A model generated the notes under the pieces. The model ran no database searches. It saw nothing but the letters and a program-made list of their open reading frames with translations, and was not told the origin of the DNA. A stretch of 35,808 bases of DNA from a gamma proteobacterium SCGC AB-629-P17. Its GTDB lineage: Bacteria; Pseudomonadota; Gammaproteobacteria; PS1; Pseudothioglobaceae. Shown here in pieces: positions 1 through 8,697 of the stretch (positions are counted from its first letter, which is position 1; every line of letters begins with the position of its first letter). The stretch is taken from assembly GCA_000372785.1 (NCBI GenBank), contig KB889760.1, forward strand, positions 1-35,808. Direction: 5' to 3'. The translations under genes and the position numbers were made by a program.

Positions 1-890
1 ACCACTTGCGTTTGGCTGATGCCGTTGAATTCTTCATTGGTCAAGGCTGTAAGGTTGGTCTAGGTGGTCACTTAATGGGACAAAAAGTAACCGACCAGGT
101 TGCAGAAATGCGTTCACTGCCAGCAGGTATTGACCAACGCTCTCCTGCAAGACATCCAGACTGGCTAGGTCCGGATGACTTAGCACTTAAAATTGAAGAA
201 ATTCGCGAAGCAACAGATGGGCAAATTCCTATTCAATTGAAGCTAGGTGCTGCACGTGTATACGATGACGTCCGTATGGCTGCTAAAACTGGTTGTGATA
301 GTATTTATATCGATGGTATGGAGGGTGGTACTGGAGCTGGTCCTCACTTGGCAACAGAGGAGACAGGTGTGCCAGGAATTGCTGCAATTCATCAAGCTCG
401 AAGAGCGATTGATGATGTCGGTATGACTGGCGAAATCACGTTGGTTTATGCTGGCGGTATCCGTAATGGTGGTGATGTTGCTAAGGCAGTAGCACTTGGC
501 GCTGATGCGGTTGCTATCGGTCACTCTGCTCTTATGGCTCTTAACTGTAACAGAGATACTCCTGAGGCAGATTATGAGGGTGAAATGGGAGTTAAAGCCG
601 GTGAATGTTATCACTGTCATACAGGACGTTGTCCGGTTGGTGTCGCGACTCAAGACCCAGAACTTAGAAAGCGTCTTGATCCAGATGCAGCTTCAGAGCG
701 TGTATACAACTTCCTACACACACTAGCAATTGAATGTCAGATGATGGCGCGTGCTTGTGGTAAGACAAATATACACTCTCTAGAGCCAGAAGATTTGGCT
801 GCTTTGACTATGGAGGCTTCGGCTTGTGCTCAAGTACCTATTGCAGGATCACAGCACACTGTTGGTCGCCCTGACATGACAAGATTTTAG
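1..890 (+). CDS. FMN-binding glutamate synthase-like protein, C-terminal part (MgsC/GlxD type), 5' end outside window
   Basis: About 295 C-terminal residues of a glutamate synthase large-subunit-like FMN (TIM-barrel) domain. The reading frame is open to the left edge, so the apparent TTG start at base 6 is internal. Visible family features are QIPIQLKLGAA, the glycine-rich DGMEGGTGAGP segment, YAGGIRNGGDVAKAVALGADAV (phosphate/FMN-binding strand and helix) and a Cys-rich CYHCHTGRCPVGVATQ segment matching the iron-sulfur region of glutamate synthases. No glutaminase domain is present, so this is the stand-alone FMN subunit seen in N-methylglutamate synthase (MgsC) and in the GlxBCD-type sets. 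A methylamine role fits the neighbouring betaine and sarcosine genes, but the partner subunits would lie left of the window. A general glutamate synthase-like role is the alternative. Confidence 0.85.
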   Translation, partial: HLRLADAVEFFIGQGCKVGLGGHLMGQKVTDQVAEMRSLPAGIDQRSPARHPDWLGPDDLALKIEEIREATDGQIPIQLKLGAARVYDDVRMAAKTGCDSIYIDGMEGGTGAGPHLATEETGVPGIAAIHQARRAIDDVGMTGEITLVYAGGIRNGGDVAKAVALGADAVAIGHSALMALNCNRDTPEADYEGEMGVKAGECYHCHTGRCPVGVATQDPELRKRLDPDAASERVYNFLHTLAIECQMMARACGKTNIHSLEPEDLAALTMEASACAQVPIAGSQHTVGRPDMTRF

Positions 891-903
891 ATAAGGAGTT
901 ATT

Positions 904-1290
904 ATGAGTACTAATGAAGAAACATTTGTAGTTGGAGCTGATGGCTTAGATACCGATCGTGAACAAGAAATTGGACAACATATTGGTTATAGATATGATG
1001 TGAACTTAGTTCCTGACCTTAAATTTATAACACCATTTCTACAATCATATATTGACAAGATGGGTTGGAAGGACCTTAACTGGTTAGAAGATGTCCATAT
1101 GGGTTACGAGGGAGATCAGGCTGCTGTTTTTGATAGAAACATCAATGGCTGGGTAACGATACCTGACACGATTACACTTCCAGACAACCAGCAAGAGCGT
1201 GACATGATTGCACGTGAACTATTGATTAAGTTTCAAATGTCAGAAAACCATCCAATGGTTGATCTGAACAACGCTTATCGTAAGTTTTAA
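904..1290 (+). CDS. Conserved-looking small acidic protein of unknown function
   Basis: A 128-residue protein starting 13 bases after the FMN-domain gene, with a good ribosome site (AAGGAG) before the ATG, so it is almost certainly in the same operon. I do not recognise the family. It is soluble: no signal peptide, no membrane segment and no cysteine. It is acidic and rich in Trp/Asp/Asn (KDLNWLEDVHMGYEGD, NGWVTIPD), followed by a helical C-terminus (QQERDMIARELLIKF). Position directly after an MgsC-like subunit suggests an accessory or regulatory role in that enzyme, which is inference only. The strong SD, base composition like the neighbours and compact spacing argue for a real gene. Confidence 0.8.
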   Translation: MSTNEETFVVGADGLDTDREQEIGQHIGYRYDVNLVPDLKFITPFLQSYIDKMGWKDLNWLEDVHMGYEGDQAAVFDRNINGWVTIPDTITLPDNQQERDMIARELLIKFQMSENHPMVDLNNAYRKF

Positions 1291-1309
1291 TTTACTGTAA
1301 GTAGTTTTA

Positions 1310-1400
1310 GGGGACAAACTGAGTGCTGCAAACTAGCAGCCTTTAAGTTTGTTTCCTTAGTTTTACGGCATCTCTCCCCCTGAGATGCTGTTAAAACTAA
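1310..1400 (+). promoter_or_regulatory. Two consecutive stable hairpins (terminator or structured RNA)
   Basis: Hairpin 1: an arm at 1310-1320 (GGGGACAAACT) pairs with 1345-1356, enclosing an inner stem GCTGC/GCAGC (1325-1329 with 1336-1340). Hairpin 2: an 18-base arm at 1357-1374 pairs almost perfectly with 1382-1400 around a C-rich loop (1375-1381), followed by a T-rich run. The octamer TAGTTTTA occurs at both 1303-1310 and 1358-1365, and either copy can pair with the TAAAACTA near 1392-1399, so two alternative folds are possible. The simplest reading is a terminator of the upstream operon. An attenuator or ligand-binding RNA is possible; I could not match it to a known riboswitch class. 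Confidence 0.6.
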
Positions 1401-1478
1401 ATTTCTTTTCACAATTAGATCCAAAGTAGACTTTAATTTATTGCTAATTTTTTCATAATAAAGTGAATTTTTTCAACA

Positions 1479-1508
1479 TTGACTCTTGATATGCTTGTTC
1501 AGTATAAT
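1479..1508 (+). promoter_or_regulatory. Sigma-70 type promoter of the DUF1989-GcvT gene
   Basis: TTGACT (1479-1484), an 18-base spacer and a perfect TATAAT (1503-1508). The predicted start of transcription near 1515 leaves a leader of about 20 bases before the ATG at 1535, with no purine-rich ribosome site in it. Confidence 0.7.
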
Positions 1509-1534
1509 TCGCCTATTTGTGAATATGTATATAT

Positions 1535-3835
1535 ATGAGACTATCCAATATTAGATATACTGATGACTGTGAGACCTACCAAATACTTGGTGGTGAAGCG
1601 GTTTCAATTGATTTGCAAAGCGGAGACTCTGTTGAAGTTATTGACGTAGAAGGTGACCAGAAATGCAGCCTTTTAGCGTTTGACTCGAAAGGCTCATCGG
1701 TGATGGATGCACTTGACTGGAACACTCAGCCAAGCAGCAATTCTTCAAAAGTCTCTATTGAAGATTGTTCTGATATGCTTAAGGCGATCTTAGGTCATAA
1801 CAAGATTAAAACTAATAATTTAACAGGCGCTGATCTTTTTTCAGCTGCAAGTCCTGCTGACTCGCGTCAATCTTTTCGTATTGATAAGGACACCTTATGC
1901 ATATTTGACGCAAAAGGTGGACCTATGATTGTCGATGAACATGACGCACCAACTGAGATTTTGATAAACGTTTCTCGCGCAAATCCAACCAAACCATCTG
2001 AACGACTTCCAGAGCCTCTAGCAAAAAACGCTCAGGAGATTAGGGTAAATAACAGTACAGCAAAGGCTTATAAAGTCAAGGCAGGTGAATATATACAGGT
2101 TATTGATGTTGAAGGGCATCAATGTTCAGATTTTCAAGCCTTTTTAGTTGAAGACTTAAAAAACAATAGGGAACTGAATCTGGACCCAACGGTAACAAGA
2201 TCACACATGCTTAAAAGTTACCCTGAGCCAGGATGTCATGACAAGTTTTATAATCAGAATTCAGTTCCGCTTGTCGAAGTTGTTCGAGACTCTGTTTGCA
2301 GGCATGACACATTTGGTCTAGCTTGCAACGCTAAATATTATGAGGATAGAGGTTTTCCAGGACATGTCAATTGTAATGAAAACTTCAACAAATCTCTCGC
2401 AGAGTATGGAGTCGCGCCACGAAAGAATTGGGTGGCCGTGAATCTATTTTTCAATACAGCAATTGAAGAGTGCCATGCACTCTCTGCAGATGTTTCTTGG
2501 TCGAGACCAGGTGACTATGTTTTATTTAAGGCTTTGGATGACTTGGTATGCGTGTCATCAGCATGCCCAGACGACACCTCCTCTGCTAACAATTGGAATC
2601 CAACCGATATCCATGTTAGGATATACAATAATAGTAACAATTTTTCACCAGCGACGGCCTTTAGGCCTGACCCACAATCAATACCCACTATGACTAAAGA
2701 AACCGGTTTTCATAAAAACACTTCAAAATTAACCAAAAACTTTGACAACTATAATGGCTATTGGTTGCCACTTGATTACACTAATTTAGGAGCCATAAAG
2801 GAATACTGGCAATGCCGTGAAGGGGTTGTTATGATTGACCTAGCACCGCTCAGAAAGTTCGAGGTCTATGGTCAAGATGCAGAAACACTGATGCAATATG
2901 CAATAACTAGAAACGTTCGTAAACTGGCCGTCGGTCAGGTTGTTTATTCTGCTATGTGCTATGACAATGGATGTATGGTAGATGACGGAACCTTATACCG
3001 TCTCTGCGAAAATAATTTTCGCTGGGTCGGTGGTTCAGAGGAAGGTGGTAAATTATTGCGTAAAATTGCCAAGGAAAAGAATTTAGAAGTGTGGATCAAA
3101 TCTTCCACAGACCAACTTCATAATGTTGCTGTCCAGGGTCCAAAGAGTCGCGAGACTCTAGCCAAAATTATTTGGACACCAAGACTCCAACCTGATGTTG
3201 AGGAACTTAAATGGTTCCGATTTTCGATTGGACGTATCGGAGGTGAGTTTGGTATACCGGTGATGGTTTCTCGTACAGGATACTCAGGTGAGCTTGGTTA
3301 CGAGGTTTTTGCTCATCCCGATGACTGTGAAGCAGTTTGGGATGCCATTGCTGAGGCCGGTGAAGAATTTAATATATGTCCTCTAGGCCTTAATGCACTT
3401 GATATGTTAAGAATTGAAGCGGGTTTAATTTTCGGAGGTTATGAGTTCTGTGACCAGACGGATCCGTTCGAAGCCGGTATCTCATTTACGGTTCCATTGA
3501 AAACAAAAGAGGATGATTTTTCTGGAAAAGAATCTTTGATTCTTCGTAAGAATTCTCCCCAAAGAACCCTTGTTGGGTTAGAATTACACAACAATGAAGT
3601 TGCACTGCACGGTGATGGCGTGTATATTGGTAAGCAACAGGTAGGAATCGTTACAAGCGCAACACGTTCGCCTATATTAAAAAAGAACATTGCCTTGTGC
3701 AGAATTTCAGTTTCAGAGTCAGAAATTGGCACTGAAGTTGAGGTAGGAAAGTTAGATGGACATCAAAAGCGCCTAGCAGCGACTGTAGTTCGCTTTCCGT
3801 TTTATGATCCTGAGAAGACACGAGTTAGAATGTAA
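1535..3835 (+). CDS. DUF1989 (two copies) - GcvT/DmdA-like aminomethyltransferase fusion
   Basis: A 766-residue cytosolic fusion. Residues about 15-150 and 170-370 each look like a DUF1989 (urea-carboxylase-associated) module: both carry an IDVEG(D/H)Q(K)C core (residues 36-44 and 190-197). Only the second keeps the full Cys/His set (CSD 197-199, CRHDTFGLAC 255-264, HVNC 277-280). Residues about 395-766 form a GcvT-type folate-binding aminomethyltransferase, with CMVDDGTLYRL (480-490; Asp483/484 at the catalytic position), a VSRTGYSGELGYE segment and LGLNALDMLRIEAGL. GcvT-family enzymes move a methyl or methylene group from an amine or sulfonium to tetrahydrofolate. The gene has its own promoter and lies directly before a betaine-type importer, so a methylated-amine demethylase is the best guess; the substrate is unknown. 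No usual SD is visible at the start. Confidence 0.85.
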   Translation: MRLSNIRYTDDCETYQILGGEAVSIDLQSGDSVEVIDVEGDQKCSLLAFDSKGSSVMDALDWNTQPSSNSSKVSIEDCSDMLKAILGHNKIKTNNLTGADLFSAASPADSRQSFRIDKDTLCIFDAKGGPMIVDEHDAPTEILINVSRANPTKPSERLPEPLAKNAQEIRVNNSTAKAYKVKAGEYIQVIDVEGHQCSDFQAFLVEDLKNNRELNLDPTVTRSHMLKSYPEPGCHDKFYNQNSVPLVEVVRDSVCRHDTFGLACNAKYYEDRGFPGHVNCNENFNKSLAEYGVAPRKNWVAVNLFFNTAIEECHALSADVSWSRPGDYVLFKALDDLVCVSSACPDDTSSANNWNPTDIHVRIYNNSNNFSPATAFRPDPQSIPTMTKETGFHKNTSKLTKNFDNYNGYWLPLDYTNLGAIKEYWQCREGVVMIDLAPLRKFEVYGQDAETLMQYAITRNVRKLAVGQVVYSAMCYDNGCMVDDGTLYRLCENNFRWVGGSEEGGKLLRKIAKEKNLEVWIKSSTDQLHNVAVQGPKSRETLAKIIWTPRLQPDVEELKWFRFSIGRIGGEFGIPVMVSRTGYSGELGYEVFAHPDDCEAVWDAIAEAGEEFNICPLGLNALDMLRIEAGLIFGGYEFCDQTDPFEAGISFTVPLKTKEDDFSGKESLILRKNSPQRTLVGLELHNNEVALHGDGVYIGKQQVGIVTSATRSPILKKNIALCRISVSESEIGTEVEVGKLDGHQKRLAATVVRFPFYDPEKTRVRM

Positions 3836-3893
3836 GACTTTTCTCAGGTTAACAAACAATCTTAGAGAGTAATTTGTTCTAAGGATGTAAGTT

Positions 3894-3921
3894 TGATTTT
3901 TTTTTAACGTTAAAAAAATCA
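3894..3921 (+). promoter_or_regulatory. AT-rich palindrome upstream of the binding-protein gene
   Basis: TGATTTTTTTT and AAAAAAATCA arms around a central AACGTT. It lies just after the DUF1989-GcvT gene and about 20 bases upstream of a TTGACC element, so it could act as a terminator in either direction or as an operator. Sequence symmetry is the only evidence. Confidence 0.35.
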
Positions 3922-3940
3922 TTTTATAAAATTGTTTATT

Positions 3941-3971
3941 TTGACCGTTTCTTTTATTCGAAGCGTATACA
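3941..3971 (+). promoter_or_regulatory. Candidate promoter of the betaine binding-protein gene
   Basis: TTGACC at 3941-3946 and TATACA at 3966-3971 with a 19-base spacer, slightly long. A clear ribosome site (AAAGGAG, 3992-3998) follows 6 bases before the ATG at 4005, consistent with high expression of a periplasmic binding protein. Confidence 0.45.
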
Positions 3972-4004
3972 AAGTACTCAATGATAACTATAAAGGAGAA
4001 ATAA

Positions 4005-4961
4005 ATGAATAAGTTTACAAGTAAGGTAGCTGCAGCTGCTTTGTCGTTAACTTTGGCTTCGGTATCTGGTCAGGCTCTTGCGGCTGACTCGACAAAGCCA
4101 ATCGTTATACCAATTCACAACTGGTCAAGCCAAGTGGTTATGTCCTACGTGATTGGTGGTATTTTTGAGTCTATGGGTAACAACGTAGCTTACGTTCCTG
4201 CTGACTCGAACGGTGTATATGAATCGATTCGTCTTGGAGATGTTACTATATCTCACGAAGTTTGGGAAGGAGCCTTTGGCCACGCTTACTATACAGCCAT
4301 GGAGAAGGGCGGTCTAATAGAGGCTGGTACCCATTCTGCCTTGACTATTGAAGATATGGGCGTTCCTAACTTCGTAATAGAGCAAAATCTATGTCCTGGA
4401 CTTCCAGATTGGAATGCTCTTAAAGGTTGTGGATCAGTTTTTGCCACTGCCGATTCTGGTGGTAAAGGTGTTTTCTTAGACGGTCCTTGGCACGTTGATC
4501 CGGATACTGGAAAGAATCTATTTGAAGATCGTATTGGAGCTCTTGGTTTAGATGATGAATACACTTATAAACAAACTGGTAGTGCAGACGCTCTTTGGGC
4601 CGCTATTGATTCTGCAGAAGCTGCTGGAGAAGGTATAATTATATTTAACTGGACACCTAACTTTACGGATAGTGATGGTTTTTACTTCATAGAGTTTCCT
4701 CCATACTTCTATGGTTGCCGTGAAACAGAAGGTGGTGACGGGGCTTGTGGATCTCCTAGAGGTTGGTTGAAGAAAGCGGCGAACTATAAGTTCCCTAAGA
4801 CTCATCCAATGGCGTATAAGGCATACACTAAGATAGACTTCTCGACTGGACAAATCGGTCAGATGGCTGCTCTAGTTGATATTGATAAGATGTCTCATGA
4901 AGATGCTGCAGCTAAGTGGCTTGCAGATAACGCGGATGTTTGGGAGGCTTTCACAAAGTAA
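4005..4961 (+). CDS. Glycine betaine/proline betaine ABC transporter, periplasmic binding protein (OpuAC/ProX type)
   Basis: A 318-residue protein with a classical signal peptide: basic start, hydrophobic core to about residue 25, and an ALA-A cleavage site near 26-27. The mature part is an OpuAC-family quaternary-amine binding domain. The aromatic residues that usually cage the trimethylammonium group are candidates at Trp40 (HNW), Trp87 (HEVWEGAF) and Trp216 (FNWTP). Two paired-looking cysteine sets (CPGLPDWNALKGC and CRETEGGDGAC) suggest disulfides in the periplasm. It is first in the importer set, with a strong SD and a terminator-like hairpin after it, which fits higher expression than the ATPase and permease. 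Ligand specificity (glycine betaine, proline betaine, DMSP, choline) cannot be read from sequence alone. Confidence 0.92.
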   Translation: MNKFTSKVAAAALSLTLASVSGQALAADSTKPIVIPIHNWSSQVVMSYVIGGIFESMGNNVAYVPADSNGVYESIRLGDVTISHEVWEGAFGHAYYTAMEKGGLIEAGTHSALTIEDMGVPNFVIEQNLCPGLPDWNALKGCGSVFATADSGGKGVFLDGPWHVDPDTGKNLFEDRIGALGLDDEYTYKQTGSADALWAAIDSAEAAGEGIIIFNWTPNFTDSDGFYFIEFPPYFYGCRETEGGDGACGSPRGWLKKAANYKFPKTHPMAYKAYTKIDFSTGQIGQMAALVDIDKMSHEDAAAKWLADNADVWEAFTK

Positions 4962-5020
4962 TCCTTTAATCTAGAGCGCTCTTTATTCGAATAGAATGAG
5001 GGGTGTTTGTTAAGTACTAA

Positions 5021-5067
5021 GTACCCTTACCCTTAAATTAATTATAATAAGGGGGTAGGGGTATTTT
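5021..5067 (+). terminator. Hairpin with T-run between binding protein and ATPase genes
   Basis: The left arm, from GTACCCTTACCCTTA at 5021, pairs with TAAGGGGGTAGGGGTA (5049-5064), with some G-T pairs, and TTTTT follows at 5063-5067. It lies 60 bases after the binding-protein stop and before the ATPase. It probably ends most transcripts there, making the binding protein more abundant than the membrane components. Confidence 0.65.
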
Positions 5068-5113
5068 TGTATATACTGAGTGTTTTTTGTTTCAAAGAAT
5101 TTAGGAAGATATT

Positions 5114-6163
5114 ATGTCTGATCAGCAACCTGTAATTAAATGCGATTCCGTTTATAAAATATTTGGCAAAAATGCCGAAAAAATGCTTCAAGATGCCAAT
5201 GGCAAAGTTGTTGCTGCAGAATTTCAAAAAGCTGGCTGTGTGGTCGGTGTTAATAATGCCTCCTTCGAGGTTAACAAGGGTGAGATGCTTGTGGTTATGG
5301 GTCTTTCAGGCTCGGGCAAGTCGACCTTGCTTCGTTGTATTTCAAGACTAACCGATGCCACTGCAGGGAATATTTATATTGAGGGTGAAGATTTAACCTC
5401 AATGAGTGATAAGGAGTTGATAGAACTTCGTCGCAACAAGATGGGCATGGTGTTTCAGAGTTTTGCATTATTACCCCATAAAACCGTATTAGAAAATATT
5501 GCCTTTCCATTGCAAGTGAAAGGCAATAGCACAAAAGACAGCATGCAAAGAGCCAAAGACATGGTTGACCTTGTTGGCTTAACTGGTCGTGAGAATTATT
5601 TCCCAAGACAACTCTCTGGTGGTCAGCAGCAACGAGTTGGAATCGCACGCTCTCTAGCTGTTGAACCCGATATTTGGTTCTTGGATGAGCCTTTTTCGGC
5701 GCTAGATCCGTTAATTCGTAAAGAGATGCAAGATGAGTTTCTAAGGCTTCAGGGTGTCCTAAATAAGACCATTCTTTTCGTTACTCATGACTTTGATGAA
5801 GCACTAAGGCTTGCCGATCGAATTGCAATCATGAAAGATGGCATTATCGAGCAATTGGATACACCTGCAAATATCGTTCTTAATCCAGCAACAGAATACG
5901 TTCGCAAGTTTACAGAGGATGTTCCAAGGGAGAAGGTTCTTAAAATTAAATCAGTGATGGAGCCTGTTGGCGATGAAACAGACTTTAGTGATTTAAGGGT
6001 CTCCGAAGATGCCATTATTGAAACTGTTGCCGAAGCTGTGCTCGGCGACCCTAAATCAGTTCCCGTACTCAATGCAAATGATGATATTGTTGGTGTTGTG
6101 CATTCATCTAAAGTAATTCATGTGTTATTTGGTGAAAATTCAACACTAGAAAGCAACGCTTAA
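5114..6163 (+). CDS. Glycine betaine/proline betaine ABC transporter ATPase (OpuAA/ProV type)
   Basis: A 349-residue ABC ATPase. Walker A is GLSGSGKST (63-71), the Q-loop [10 protein letters not shown] (113-122), the signature [14 protein letters not shown] (167-180), Walker B WFLDEP (188-193), and the H-loop VTHDFDEA follows. The roughly 50-residue N-terminal extension ([10 protein letters not shown]...) is typical of the ProV/OpuAA branch. The C-terminus (about 270-349) resembles a single, possibly reduced CBS-type region ([21 protein letters not shown]... [13 protein letters not shown]), where osmotic or ligand sensing occurs in OpuA. The preceding SD is AGGAAG. The permease gene begins 10 bases after the stop. 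Confidence 0.92.
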   Translation: MSDQQPVIKCDSVYKIFGKNAEKMLQDANGKVVAAEFQKAGCVVGVNNASFEVNKGEMLVVMGLSGSGKSTLLRCISRLTDATAGNIYIEGEDLTSMSDKELIELRRNKMGMVFQSFALLPHKTVLENIAFPLQVKGNSTKDSMQRAKDMVDLVGLTGRENYFPRQLSGGQQQRVGIARSLAVEPDIWFLDEPFSALDPLIRKEMQDEFLRLQGVLNKTILFVTHDFDEALRLADRIAIMKDGIIEQLDTPANIVLNPATEYVRKFTEDVPREKVLKIKSVMEPVGDETDFSDLRVSEDAIIETVAEAVLGDPKSVPVLNANDDIVGVVHSSKVIHVLFGENSTLESNA

Positions 6164-6173
6164 GGCTAGCACC

Positions 6174-8618
6174 ATGAACTTTATCAATTATTTATCTGAA
6201 CGCCCTAAACTGACGCAATTGGGCATTGTCCTCATTGTGTTTTTTATTCTGATGTCAATGACAGGGCTCTACCATGATTTGATAGTAGAGCGTCATCTAT
6301 TTGCCAAGTCTGTTGTTAAGGGAGAAATACAATCTTCGGTTGGTTTTGCTGAATCCATGTCAATGATTCTGAATTGGCAACTTCCTCCTCAACTCGTTAG
6401 AATTCCTGAGCTGACTTTTTATCACCCTGTCATTAACACTTCCGCCACCTATGTTCTAATAGCTTTATTGGTAACTGCTGGGCTCTTATACAAAAGCTTT
6501 GCAGAGAGTGTCAATAAATCACAGTGGTTACGTGTCAATTGGTTTCAAATTATTAGCAAGGGCTTTGTTGGCATTATTGTGGGTCTTCTGTTTATACCTA
6601 CTTTGTATAACTGGTTTTTTGGTGAGGTGACAAGAAGTACGTTTTGGGAAATACCATTTATGTTGCAAGATTTTTCTCAGTACCTCATATTTGAATTTTG
6701 GCTGACACCAGTTTACGACCCAGAAATTGATGACTATGAAGACTATGGTCGAGTTCGATTATTTACCCGAGCTATTGGCGCCACTTTATTGTTTTTAATT
6801 AATTTAGTTCGGGAATTATTGATTGGTGGTTTTGAGACAGTCGTTTCACTTGCCAATGTTTTTAGTGATCAATCCGGCTGGGATTGGTTGAATGAAAATA
6901 AGGGTAAGTGGTACTCCAGTGTCCCTGCTATTCCTTGGACAGTATTAACTGCCGGTGCTTTTATTTTGGGTTATAAACTTCAAGGTGTGGGTCTTTCTAT
7001 ATTGGCTGGTTTTAGTTGTATTTACTTGGCTGTATTCGGCCAATGGGAACCCGCAATGCAGACACTCTCTTTTGTGTTGGTTGCTGCGCCGGTCTCTGTT
7101 TTATTTGGTGTTATCTGGGGTGTGCTTGCCTACAAGAGTAGAACGGTTGAGAGAGTAATAACGCCATTACTCCTCGTTGCACAAACGTTTCCACATTTCG
7201 CGTATTTGGTACCAATAATTGTGTTCTTTGGTATTGGTGACCATGCGGGTGCGGTTGCAACAATAATTTTTGCAACACCTCCGATGATTCGACTCACCTT
7301 GCTAGGTCTCAAAAGAGTCTCTCCTGAGGTTTTAGATGCAGGCAGGATGAGTGGTTGCCATAATTATCAACTGATGTTTAAAGTTTTGATACCTACTGCA
7401 AGGCGCGACATTTTAATTGGCGTCAACCAGGTAATTATGCAGTGCTTGGCTATGGCAGTGATTGCTTCTTTTATTGGAGCTATGGGCCTGGGTTTTAACT
7501 TATTACTCGCTCTAAACCAACTAAGGGTAGGTCAAGCGCTAGAATTAGGAGTATGTATTGTCCTGATTGCTGTAGTGTTAGATAAATTATCTTTAGCTTG
7601 GGCCAATAAGCAAACCGACTACTTTGCCGACCTTTCTTTTGTTGAGAGAAATAAAACAGCTCTTTTGTTTGTTGCAGTTTTCTTTGCCGCTCTTTTGTTT
7701 GCTTGGTTTGGTAACTGGATGTTTGCTGATACTGCAAAAGGTATTAATTATTTTTATTTGATTCCTCACAACAAAGGTATTACCACTGAGCCATTTTGGC
7801 AGGCAGGCGTTGACTACATGGTTTCAAATTGGAGAGCGGATATTAAAATATTTAACACGTGGTTACTGGTGGAAGTGTTGATGCCAATGAAAGCGTCTTA
7901 TCTGGCCATGCCAGCAATAGCAACTTTTGTTCTAACAATGGGTGTTGGTTACATTATCGGTGGCATTCGTTCTGCGATTGTCGTTGGTTCGTTTATGTTG
8001 TTTATTGCTCTAACACCCTGGTGGGAAAGAGCCTTGATAACTATGTATATGCTGACGTTTGCAGTCATTGTTTCTGTTGTTATTGGTACGATTGTTGGTG
8101 CAATCTGTGTGCAAAATAAGAGGGCAACCAAATTCATTCTTTTGGTTTGTGACACTTTTCAAACTTTTCCGTCGTTCATTTATCTTATTCCGGTGATTAT
8201 GCTCTTTGGTGTGACTGACACTTCAGTGTTAATTGCGGTCATTGTCTACGCTGTTATTCCGCCTACTCGCTACACCGTAGAAGGCCTGAGAAATGTACCA
8301 GAATCTTTGCTTGATGCGGCGGATATGTCGGGCGCAACAAAACTTCAGCGTATGTTTAAAATCGAGTTCCCATTAGCTTTCCCACATATTATGCTGGGCG
8401 TCAATCAGTGCGTTGTTTTTGCATTGTTTATGGTTATTATAGGTGCGTTTATTGGTACTGAAGATTTAGGCCAAGAAATAATGCAACAACTTTTTTCTGG
8501 AGGCAATATTGGAAGTGGTCTAATGCTTGGTTTATGCGTGGCGTTTATCGGTCTTGCAGTGGATCATTTAATCCAGACCTGGGCAACTAAGAGAAGACAG
8601 TTATTAGGGATTACTTAG
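6174..8618 (+). CDS. Glycine betaine/proline betaine ABC transporter permease, two fused permease domains (ProW type)
   Basis: An 814-residue multi-pass membrane protein, about twice the usual ProW/OpuAB length. It contains two binding-protein-dependent permease domains. The first is at about residues 300-480, with an EAA-type loop PEVLDAGRMSGCHNYQLMFK. The second is at about 630-814, with the matching loop PESLLDAADMSGATKLQRMFK. Each is preceded by extra hydrophobic segments, including a long N-terminal membrane region (about 15-170) and a segment around 495-640. One polypeptide therefore supplies both halves of the channel. The start is 10 bases after the ATPase stop with a short AAGG ribosome site, so the pair is co-transcribed. 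Confidence 0.92.
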   Translation: MNFINYLSERPKLTQLGIVLIVFFILMSMTGLYHDLIVERHLFAKSVVKGEIQSSVGFAESMSMILNWQLPPQLVRIPELTFYHPVINTSATYVLIALLVTAGLLYKSFAESVNKSQWLRVNWFQIISKGFVGIIVGLLFIPTLYNWFFGEVTRSTFWEIPFMLQDFSQYLIFEFWLTPVYDPEIDDYEDYGRVRLFTRAIGATLLFLINLVRELLIGGFETVVSLANVFSDQSGWDWLNENKGKWYSSVPAIPWTVLTAGAFILGYKLQGVGLSILAGFSCIYLAVFGQWEPAMQTLSFVLVAAPVSVLFGVIWGVLAYKSRTVERVITPLLLVAQTFPHFAYLVPIIVFFGIGDHAGAVATIIFATPPMIRLTLLGLKRVSPEVLDAGRMSGCHNYQLMFKVLIPTARRDILIGVNQVIMQCLAMAVIASFIGAMGLGFNLLLALNQLRVGQALELGVCIVLIAVVLDKLSLAWANKQTDYFADLSFVERNKTALLFVAVFFAALLFAWFGNWMFADTAKGINYFYLIPHNKGITTEPFWQAGVDYMVSNWRADIKIFNTWLLVEVLMPMKASYLAMPAIATFVLTMGVGYIIGGIRSAIVVGSFMLFIALTPWWERALITMYMLTFAVIVSVVIGTIVGAICVQNKRATKFILLVCDTFQTFPSFIYLIPVIMLFGVTDTSVLIAVIVYAVIPPTRYTVEGLRNVPESLLDAADMSGATKLQRMFKIEFPLAFPHIMLGVNQCVVFALFMVIIGAFIGTEDLGQEIMQQLFSGGNIGSGLMLGLCVAFIGLAVDHLIQTWATKRRQLLGIT

Positions 8619-8697
8619 TTATAAACTCAGCTTAAAATTCAATTGAAATAAACTAACAGTCTTCAAAAATTCATACTAAAGTGAAATTAATAAATAA

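Noticed and set aside
243-653. Open frame of 136 codons on the minus strand
   Set aside because: It lies wholly inside the FMN glutamate-synthase-like gene, is rich in Ser/Thr/Ile as expected of an antisense shadow, and has no ribosome site.
1310-1400. Glycine, SAM or glutamine riboswitch
   Set aside because: I found none of the conserved core motifs of these classes; only paired arms are visible, so it is reported as hairpins only.
4548-4853. Minus-strand frame of 101 codons inside the binding-protein gene
   Set aside because: Antisense shadow of a confidently assigned gene, with no family features.
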